Shown here: piece by piece, positions 57,222 through 64,000 of the stretch
Layout: every line of letters begins with the position of its first letter
Numbering within the stretch: position 1 is the first letter of the stretch
Source of the DNA: Aplidium turbinatum
Taxonomy: Eukaryota > Chordata > Ascidiacea > Aplousobranchia > Polyclinidae
Assembly (NCBI GenBank): GCA_918807975.1
Contig: OU964934.1
Location: forward strand, 558,001 to 622,000
Direction of reading: 5' to 3'
Length of the DNA stretch: 64,000 nucleotides
Translations under genes and position numbers: made by a program
Notes under the pieces: model-generated
What the model was told of the DNA's origin: nothing
The model's input: the letters and a program-made list of their open reading frames with translations, nothing else
Databases searched by the model: none

Positions 57222-57300
57222 TACATATTTACAAATAGTTCAACATTCAAACGTTTTCGACTTAACTTAAGTCCTCATCAGGAATCTGTAAATAATTATA
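57222..57300 (-). ncRNA. Hammerhead ribozyme motif in Penelope-like terminal repeat
   Basis: On the minus strand CTGATGAG (57281-57274), stem II GACTT paired to AAGTC, then GAAA (57258-57255), AAC and GTTG. The last base of the cleavage triplet is G here, which disfavours cleavage. Stem II differs from the 3.78-kb copy by compensating changes. Confidence 0.6.
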
Positions 57301-57492
57301 AACTACAATAAATTTCACTTCTTGACAGTGACTGCCGTAACTAACTAACTAACTAACTAAAAGCACCGAGAAACACGCAACGATTAAAAGCAATGGAGTG
57401 GAAAACATACAGACAGACGAAAATTACATTAAGAAAAGGCAACTGCATGACTAAGTTACAAACGAATTTGCACCACGGGGTACGTGATACAA

Positions 57493-59427
57493 CTAATAAA
57501 TATTGAGGAGAATGGAGGCGCCACCGGCAAATAATTGTTTGTTTAGATTTGGATTGTAGCGTTTGATTAACAACGCTTCCTGAATTTTTGTGTCAAATTG
57601 GGATTTGCCTTTGCGTAAAATTTTAAATGAGTCAGCAGAGAATTTTTGATCTGTGCAAAAAGAACAATCCATGATATGGTCCTTGATGGCACTTTTCTTT
57701 AAGTCTCTAAAGTTCAGATGCTCCCGTACTCTCGTGGTCAAATGTCTGGTGGACATACCGATGTACGTCAATGCCGAATCACACGGACATGTAAAACAAT
57801 ATACGACATTTGAGCAGAGAGACGAAGGCGTCTGGGACTTTAGTTGAAAATACGAACTAATTTTAAATGTTTTATAAACAGGAAAAACGTCCACATCAAA
57901 TTTATTTTTCATAAACTGTCCGATTTTACGAGCAAACGTTTTGGATTGTTTTCCCACAAACGGAATGGACAAGCAATGCTTCACATTTAACTCATTTTCA
58001 GCCTTTTCTTTTTGGTTGGAATTCTCAGAGATAAAACGATTCAATATTTTCTCAAAGTACAATTTTGGATAACCATTATTATAAAACATTTGTTTCAATT
58101 TCTGTATTTCAATATTAAAAAGAGCATCATTGCAGCAAATCATTTTAGCCCGAGCTAATAGGCACAAGATCAAACCAGACTTCCATTTCAATGGGCATAA
58201 TGCATCAAAGTTCAAAAACAAACCAGTATGAGTTGGTTTGCGCCAAACCCAAGTATCAAATCCAGTGGCATTAATTTTAATTTCAACGTCCAAAAAAGGA
58301 AGGGTTTCACGTGCTTTTTCGATTGTAAATTTAATGTTTTTATGTTGAGAGTTCAGCATATCTAAAAAGGTTTCACATGAGGTTTCTTTATTGAATACCG
58401 CAAAAATGTCATCAATGTAACGTAAGAACAACTTCGGGTGAAATGCTAGATGTTTTTCAAATAATTTTGTTTCCAAATGTGCCAGAAAAAAATTAGCAAT
58501 AGTAGAGCCCAATGGAGATCCCATGGCCACACCGTCAATTTGTTTAAACAATTGGTTTTTATACATAAATATGCCTTCGGTAGCTAAATTCATTAACTTG
58601 ACAAATACGTCACGCTTGAAAGGTAATTGAGTTGGTTTTGTTTCCGAATAAATGTAGTCAGCAATGATGTTAACAGTCTCTTTCAAAGGTACGTTCGTAA
58701 ACAGAGATTTAATATCAAAACTGACCATCATCTGTCCAGAAGACGGAGAATAATCTTTTAGTTTTTCTAAAAATTGACTTGTGGAGTTAAGCATATACGA
58801 ATTTGGAATGTACGGTTTAATCATGCTATCTAGGAATTTTGCCAGTTCATATTCCGGAGAGCCTATCACAGAAACAACAGGCCGAAGAGGGTTACCTTCC
58901 TTGTGCACTTTTACCAAGCCGTATAATTTACCGGGGTTACTGCCCGATGGAATCAGTTTTGTTATCAATTGTTTGTCGAAGTCTTTAAAGTACTTACGGA
59001 TGTAGTACGCAATTGACTTTTCTTTTGAAATGATGGGATGTGATTTGCCGCTGTCTGAAATACGTTCAAACTTCGATTTATCATTGACTATAGAGTCCAG
59101 TTTCAGATAGTAATCCGAGGTGTTTAAAATTGCTGTCCCTTTTCCTTTATCAAATTTACAGATCTTGATGTCTTTGTTTTTTGATAGAGTGTTCAGAGTT
59201 CGGTGTATTATTTGATTTCGTTTTGACGAGCAAGCACGTTTTGCATCAGACATGAATCGTTTAACCATAAACTTAATTTCATCCTTAGATTCATCGTCAA
59301 GCGTGATTTCTTTTTCTTTCCTTGCCGAGTAAATTAATTGTTCCATGTTCGTTTTTATGCTGTCAATTTGAACTTTTTTCGGCAAAATGTGATGGTCTAA
59401 TCCAAACCGCAAAGCGTCTTCTTCCAA
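57493..59427 (-). CDS. Penelope-like reverse transcriptase with GIY-YIG endonuclease
   Basis: 644 codons are open from a TTG at 59427 (the frame extends four codons further to a stop); the natural start is lost by 5' truncation. In order: GKLYGLVKVHKEGNPLRPVV (RT finger block), SFDIKSLFTNVPLKETVNII (motif A Asp), GVAMGSPLGSTIANFFLAHL (motif B), FLRYIDDIFAVF (motif C, both Asp), LPFLDVEI, and a C-terminal VYCFTCPCDSALTYIGMSTR then REHLNFR (GIY-YIG nuclease with its Arg). Such proteins copy their own RNA at nicked or exposed DNA ends. All catalytic motifs appear present and no stop interrupts them, so the copy is young. The family normally has about 100 further N-terminal residues. It shares the strand of the SLC7 paralogue and could be carried in its pre-mRNA. 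Confidence 0.93.
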   Translation of the reverse strand: MEEDALRFGLDHHILPKKVQIDSIKTNMEQLIYSARKEKEITLDDESKDEIKFMVKRFMSDAKRACSSKRNQIIHRTLNTLSKNKDIKICKFDKGKGTAILNTSDYYLKLDSIVNDKSKFERISDSGKSHPIISKEKSIAYYIRKYFKDFDKQLITKLIPSGSNPGKLYGLVKVHKEGNPLRPVVSVIGSPEYELAKFLDSMIKPYIPNSYMLNSTSQFLEKLKDYSPSSGQMMVSFDIKSLFTNVPLKETVNIIADYIYSETKPTQLPFKRDVFVKLMNLATEGIFMYKNQLFKQIDGVAMGSPLGSTIANFFLAHLETKLFEKHLAFHPKLFLRYIDDIFAVFNKETSCETFLDMLNSQHKNIKFTIEKARETLPFLDVEIKINATGFDTWVWRKPTHTGLFLNFDALCPLKWKSGLILCLLARAKMICCNDALFNIEIQKLKQMFYNNGYPKLYFEKILNRFISENSNQKEKAENELNVKHCLSIPFVGKQSKTFARKIGQFMKNKFDVDVFPVYKTFKISSYFQLKSQTPSSLCSNVVYCFTCPCDSALTYIGMSTRHLTTRVREHLNFRDLKKSAIKDHIMDCSFCTDQKFSADSFKILRKGKSQFDTKIQEALLIKRYNPNLNKQLFAGGASILLNIY

Positions 59428-59548
59428 TAGACTGAGTTTTTAGCATGTAGCACTGACTCTGCAATATTACGTTAGCACCACGTTCTTAGATTTAAAGTTT
59501 ATACAAATTGGATAACTTCACTAGATGAGTTCTTCTATCAAGCTAAAG

Positions 59549-59612
59549 GTGAGTGCTTGCTCGGTAGCAATGGTGCGTGCTCGGTAGCAATGGTGCGTGC
59601 TCGGTAGCAATG
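59549..59612. repeat. 20-bp tandem repeat, three copies
   Basis: GTGCGTGCTCGGTAGCAATG occurs at 59573-59592 and 59593-59612, with a diverged copy before it. The last two bases overlap the start of the SINE. Confidence 0.9.
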
Positions 59613-59914
59613 GCGAGTGGTTAGCGCGTTGGGCTCACAGTCGAAAGCCTGCATGTTCGACTCCAGCCACCCGCACTTGCTGTTGTTTCTCTAGGCAAGA
59701 AACTTTACGATAATTGCCTCTACCCAGTGATCGATTTCGAGTAATGGATAGTACCAAATTTAAGTCATAAGTAAAGTAGACAACCGGAAACAGACATTGC
59801 CGTCGGCTGAAGCGTGGGTCAGGTGTACGTCGGAAGGCGTACACCGATGCATAGCGCTCAAGTCCGCTTTCCCGCAATGCAGGATAAAGATAAACAAACA
59901 AACAAACAAAAAAC
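59611..59914 (+). mobile_element. tRNA-derived SINE with (AAAC)n tail
   Basis: A-box TGGCGAGTGGTTAGCGCG at 59611-59628, B-box GTTCGACTCC at 59655-59664, body with GGCAAGAAACTTTACGATAA and CATTGCC-type segments common to invertebrate SINEs, tail AAACAAACAAACAAAC. Confidence 0.85.
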
Positions 59915-60316
59915 AATTTGGCAATCCTGTTTGTCGTGCAGCTTGACCCAACTTGAATAGATCGTATGCGCTATCACAAGTATTTTACAATGCTTACACG
60001 TGACAAACAGACCAACCAAACTACTAGACAGATCAGAAGCGCGGAAACTTTGTCTCTAATACGTGGCAGTTTCAAGGTCGCTGTAAAATAAATAATGGTA
60101 ATTAAACAAGTTTTGAAGCACAGAGAAGGAATATCGGAGGAAAAGATGTAGACTGGTAAGCTGTAAACGCCATCTTTCAAGAGAACGAAGATTTTTTTAT
60201 GTAAATCACCTTAAAGCCACTCAAGGACGATTTGCAATGAAGAAATGAAATTGTGATTGGGGAAATTTGCTGTTGAACTGTTGCTGGAGAAGTGTTGGCA
60301 TAACCTTTGGTATAAA

Positions 60317-60666
60317 GGTGTTGCCTCCTCGCTACCTATCAACACTATTCAATAAAGTATATGTTTCACGGTAGGCGATTGTATCAAGAATTGACAGCGA
60401 TAGACACATTTTTCGCCTATGAGGTTGAGTTCATCAGTATCGCACCATGATTGAAAGTCAAATGATGCCCAACCCCATGGACGAAACGCGTGTTTATCGT
60501 TGTCGGCTTTTGATACAATCGGCTGCTTAGAAACAAATATATACTTGATTGAATAGTGTTGATAGGTAGCGAGGAGGCTACATACTTGATTGAATAGTGT
60601 TGATAGGTAGCGAGGAGGCTACATACTTGATTGAATAGTGTTGATAGGTAGCGAGGAGGCTACACC
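60317..60666. mobile_element. MITE with a triplicated right terminal repeat
   Basis: The left end is GGTGTTGCCTCCTCGCTACC and the right end in reverse complement is GGTGTAGCCTCCTCGCTACC; the inverted repeat is about 44 bp. At the right the 41-bp unit ending GCGAGGAGGCTAC occurs three times in tandem (60541-60581, 60582-60622, 60623-60663), exactly identical. Confidence 0.85.
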
Positions 60667-60842
60667 GTTATGATTGGCGAATTGCAATTGCTCGCTGCTC
60701 TAGTGAGTAGCCCACTCAGCCTTGTGCTGTCTGCCAGGAAGAACGCTCCTTTCTGCACACTGATCAAGTATGTTGTATTAATGCATCTATCATCCCGTGA
60801 TTGGGCCGTACTCACTGGAGAAGCTACACTGCTAATGCATAC

Positions 60843-61049
60843 CTTATAGGGTCTTTTCAAATCCGGAAACTTTCTTCGGAGTATCAGAACACTGCACGCA
60901 CTGAGGCCAATAACAACCCAGATGAAAAATGAAAACGCAATGATCAAGCTATCGAAGTCCCCAATCAAAATGAATATAGCGCTGATCAACGAGTTCAGTG
61001 TTAGACTCGGAGCAGGCGTGAAGTGGCGGGTGTGAATCATTCCGAAAAC
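60843..61049 (-). CDS. SLC7 paralogue, penultimate exon
   Basis: The acceptor TTTCAG/GTTTTC at 61050 and the donor AAG/GTATGC at 60842 bound 69 codons in phase 0, exactly the length and phase of the third exon of the complete gene (30010-29804). It reads VFGMIHTRHFTPAPSLTLNS, then FSFFIWVVIGLSACSVLIL and RRKFPDLKRPYK. The sequence is intact. The first two exons of this copy are not found between 61050 and 64000, so they lie outside the window or were never copied. The next exon is 8.7 kb away; in the complete gene that intron is 318 bp. Confidence 0.85.
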
Positions 61050-61262
61050 CTGAAACCAAATTGCGTCAATACAAGATAAAATTTAGCATAGTTAAATAAA
61101 TGAAAGTCCCAAACAAAACTTCGTTACTTAGTTCAGTTCAACAATCCCAAAGAAGGGCGTAAAGCCGTAGACATTTCTTTCTAGAACAGCGAGTTGTTCA
61201 TACACATGAGAGGAATCCAGGGTTATCAAAGGGGCGCCAGTCAGCAAACCTTCACCAGTGAT

Positions 61263-61661
61263 CAGTAGCGTAGCCAGGAATTTTGAAAGGGGGGGAGTTC
61301 CCCCAGAAAATGTTGAAAAATTACTTTGAATTTGGTGCATTCTAAGAGCATTTTCAACAAAAATATGGTTACAAATATTCCTGTAAAATGATGGTGTCGG
61401 TGGCATAGCAAAAGGATAAGATCATATTTTCTTCGGCATTTTTCGGAAATAAAGCTAAGTCTCTATGTTTTCTTGTTGCTAACTCCTGGCTGAGATGTTT
61501 GGTATTGGCAAAACTTGCTCTTTTAATGCAATGTTGTTTAAAATTAGGCAATTTTTTTTTCGACTGAAAGCATCATTCTCAATATCGTGACGTCACATGC
61601 GTGCCAAAGGGGGGGGAATTGTAACTTCCAAACCCCCCCCCCCCCCTTGGCTACGCCACTG
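61263..61661. mobile_element. hAT MITE with exact 8-bp target duplication
   Basis: Ends CAGTAGCGTAGCCAGGA and, in reverse complement, CAGTGGCGTAGCCAAGG. CCAGTGAT is repeated exactly at 61255-61262 and 61662-61669. G-runs and C-runs flank the body; no coding frame. Confidence 0.95.
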
Positions 61662-61669
61662 CCAGTGAT

Positions 61670-61870
61670 CCAATAAGATGCGTAATGTGATAAAATAATT
61701 TAAAAAGTAGACACTACCATGTTATTCCAAAACAAAATTTCGTTATTAAATTTTTCATCAAGTCTACTTATGATTTAACTGATGATCCGGTTAGGATGCG
61801 TGGTGTGATAAAATATTTGACACAAAGTAGACAGTATCATTCTAAATCAAAAAGTCAGTGTTTTATGGAG
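61670..61870. repeat. Diverged direct repeat of a ~120-bp unit
   Basis: GATCC, then AGGATGCGTnnTGTGATAAAAT and AAAGTAGACA(C/G)TA occur twice (61670 and 61782 onward). A related stretch is at 8511-8580. Confidence 0.7.
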
Positions 61871-61974
61871 TTTTCGCCACGCAACTTTAGTTTCTTCAGT
61901 ATAGTCTTATTCAAACAGAAAGCTCTATAAATAAACTGGTTTTTCTGATTTAGTATGATACTGTTTATCTGTTC

Positions 61975-62095
61975 CGGCGGGTCAATTGCCCTCTTGATTA
62001 TAATGGTGAAATTGTGATGAATTTTTGTTGATGTTGAATTTGCGTTGTTTCTGTGTTCTACGTGACGTGGCTTGCCTGACTACCAAGACATTTTA
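61975..62095 (+). repeat. Dispersed repeat, inverse partner of 51175-51325
   Basis: See the partner entry; begins CTGTTCCGGCGGGTCAATTG. Confidence 0.7.
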
Positions 62096-62099
62096 CTTC

Positions 62100-62570
62100 T
62101 GATTGTCGCTTTTGCCGCGTGCCCGGAGCCGTTGTTTCTGGACACCATTTTACCTTTGTGTTCGGTTTCAGTATCGGATAAGCAAGCTAGAGGAATGTGT
62201 GATTTCGGATTTAAGTTAAATCGTTAAGAATTATAAGTGTATACAAAAATTCAGCTTTTTATTCCAACTCACTAAATCAAGTCATACGCAATAAATAAAA
62301 ATACAAGGAACGATTGCTAGCATGGTTGAGGCAGGAAGAGGAGGGATTGTAGGAAAGCATTGAGCTCCTACTCTTGTTACCAAAAATAAAAATCTGAACA
62401 TTGGACAACTGAAGTAAAGAACTATAAAGTATCTAAATAACGAAATAAAAGAATTAAAAGAACTAACAAAATTGACAGAATTGAATGAACAAGAACTGAA
62501 GAACTAACTTAAAGACTAACAAATTCAAATTTCAACCAAAGAAGACTTCAGAAGGGGTGGTCAGCACATC
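62100..62570. other. Probable 5' region of the LINE, no other gene seen
   Basis: A-rich frames (AACTAAC, AATTGAATGAACAAGAAC) lead into the LINE coding region. No promoter could be assigned. Confidence 0.4.
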
Positions 62571-62573
62571 CCT

Positions 62574-64000
62574 ATGACGGCAACAATTGCTGCCCTTTGC
62601 GTTACAAAAATTCCCAAATCAAATACAATATTTTCAACACAGCTTGATTCTCCATGCTCTGAGACAATTTATATTTATCAAACTACTTTGAATGAAATAA
62701 ATAATATTATTCATGCTATGCCAGCAAAAACTAGCAGTGACATCGATGAAATACCATCCATAGTTGTAAAGTTAACCCCAAACAATATACTGCATGGCTG
62801 CATGCTACTCATATATTTAACTTATCTTTAACAAGTGGAAAAGTCATAAATTCATTGAAGTTGGGGAAGGTGATACCTATCTTTAAAAAGGGTAGCTGCA
62901 AAGATTCAAACAACTATACAGACCAGTCAGCCTACTACTTGTTTTTTCAAAGATATTAGAAAGAATCATGTACAACAGATTATACTCTTTTTTGATTAGA
63001 CATAAATTTTTCTATAACAATCAATTTGGTTTCAGGAAAAATCATTCCACAAGCCATGCTGCTTCAATACTAATAAAAAGTATCACCAGTATACTCAATG
63101 ACAACCATCTTGCATTAGGAATCTTTCTTGATTTATCTAAAGCATTTGACACCATTGACATAAAATATTGCTAGCTAAATTGTATCATTTCGGAATAAGA
63201 GGCGTGGCCTATGATTGGTTCATGAGTTACCTGAGTAATAGAAAACAAAGAGTGGTTTTCAATGGCACACTATCTTCTAATGTTAACAACATATCTTTGG
63301 GTGTCCCACAAGGGTCTATCTTAGGCCTCCTTCTATTTCTGATTTATGTAAATGACTTTCCTAACTGCCTTCAACATGGAACTGCAATTACGTTTGCAGA
63401 TGACACCACCATTATATATAAAAATAAAACCGTTTCTACTGTGTATGATATGGCAAATCAAAAGCTTGTATGCATAGATCAATGGCCATCAACAAATCGA
63501 TTGTCTCTAAATGTCACCAAAACCAAACATTTATTATTTTCAAGTCAAGGAAGCAAGGGACTATCATGCAACCCACCCTTGAATATTCGAAAAAACAACA
63601 TAGAGCAAGTTGCTTCAATAAAGTTTCTGGGAATAATTGTAAACGAGCATTTGTCATGGAAATCTCATATGGAAATCTTGCTTCAAAAAATAAGATCAAC
63701 ACTCTGCGTGACAAAAAAAAAATTAAGCCTTTCCTAAACAAACATGCATTTCTCTCCATTTACCATTCTCTAGTTGAGAGTCAGTCAGTCAGATATTATA
63801 TTGTATCTCAACATGGTGTCATGAAAACAAAACTACATTGCAAAAGCTGCAACGTACAAGCAATAACTTTCTTCGTATTGTATTTGACATTGACCCAGGG
63901 AAAGCATAAAAGGTGTAATGGAAGTCAATAATTTAAAATCAATTTACCAGATGAAAAATACAGAGATTGCAACTTTCATGTTTGAATATTCAAAAAAGCT
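62574..64000 (+). mobile_element. CR1/L2-like LINE, reverse transcriptase region, runs off the window
   Basis: Blocks in order: MPAKTSSDIDEIPSIVVKL, FGFRKNHSTSHAASILIKS, LGIFLDLSKAFDTIDIKY (motif A), RKQRVVFNGTLSS, LGVPQGSILGLLLFLIYVND (motif B), TFADDTTIIYKN (motif C with both Asp), IKFLGIIVNEHLSWKSHME. Catalytic residues are kept, but frame changes lie near 62830-62960, 63174 and 63700, and a stop precedes the FSKILERIMYNRL block. The frame after 63737 continues toward the thumb (NLKSIYQMKNTEIATFMFEY) and is cut by the window end. The piece at 39909-40436 is the C-terminus of the same LINE group. Confidence 0.88.

Larger units (their letters stand above)
57165..59460 (-). mobile_element. 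Penelope-like element, 5'-truncated, open reading frame intact
   Basis: The 3' end is at TACCAAAGACAGGCAAGACA (57165 onward, minus strand end). It contains a terminal repeat with (TAAC)n near 57342-57360, a hammerhead-type motif and a long open frame. No upstream terminal repeat is seen beyond 59460, so the 5' end is lost. Two 3' fragments of the same family are at 3332-3905 and 55890-56125. It lies in the intron of the SLC7 paralogue on the same strand. Confidence 0.9.

Noticed and set aside
61128-61406. Minus-strand frame as an upstream exon of the SLC7 paralogue
   Set aside because: Its sequence (DSSHVYEQLAVLERNVYGFT) does not resemble SLC7 exon 1 or 2, and its upstream part lies in the hAT MITE at 61263-61661.

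Overview
This looks like nuclear DNA from a metazoan, probably a marine invertebrate. The support is one spliced amino-acid transporter gene with GT-AG introns, part of a second copy, and a very dense load of eukaryotic transposons (hAT, piggyBac, TA-target elements, a Penelope-like element, several LINE types, tRNA-derived SINEs, foldback elements). The sequence is AT-rich by eye and the short motif GTAGGCTAC/GTAGCCTAC keeps recurring. I cannot name the species; a tunicate, cnidarian or echinoderm would all fit. I see no bacterial genes, no rRNA and no CRISPR array.

Layout. 0.4-2.8 kb: a DNA transposon with TAGGGT-type ends and a decayed transposase. 3.3-3.9 kb: the 3' end of a Penelope-like element in head-to-head arrangement with a second piece. 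5-12.5 kb: LINE scraps, a foldback MITE and a TA-target element. 12.7-20 kb: a run of hAT elements, one of them (14482-17558) holding a second hAT derivative that holds a foldback array, plus Harbinger/ISL2EU and ZBED-like transposase scraps and a SINE. 20.8-24.3 kb: a Gypsy integrase fossil followed at its downstream end by a nearly whole piggyBac. 24.3-29.1 kb: mostly unassigned sequence with one hAT MITE. 29.2-32.3 kb: the one complete host gene, an SLC7-type transporter on the minus strand in four exons. 32.4-34.8 kb: a hAT inserted in a hAT-like MITE. 35.9-43.4 kb: a LINE split by a stack of at least seven nested insertions. 45.0-47.8 kb: a 2.8-kb transposon with exact 8-bp target duplications and roughly 350-bp inverted ends. 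51.9-61.0 kb: the last two exons of an SLC7 paralogue, separated by an 8.7-kb intron that holds a Penelope-like element with an open 644-codon frame. 62.5-64 kb: a LINE that runs off the window.

How the parts relate. The only host function visible is amino-acid transport, and the SLC7 gene has apparently been duplicated in tandem on the same strand. Nearly everything else is mobile DNA. Ten insertions can be dated relative to each other or proven by exact target duplications (8 bp for hAT-like elements, TTAA for a piggyBac, TA for the GGGGAAGG family, 6 bp for a foldback element). The most unusual signals are the hammerhead-ribozyme motifs in four Penelope-like ends, the group of TAGGGT/TAGAGT-ended transposons with a transposase I cannot place, and the nested stack at 36-43 kb in which an element has inserted into a reverse copy of its own family.
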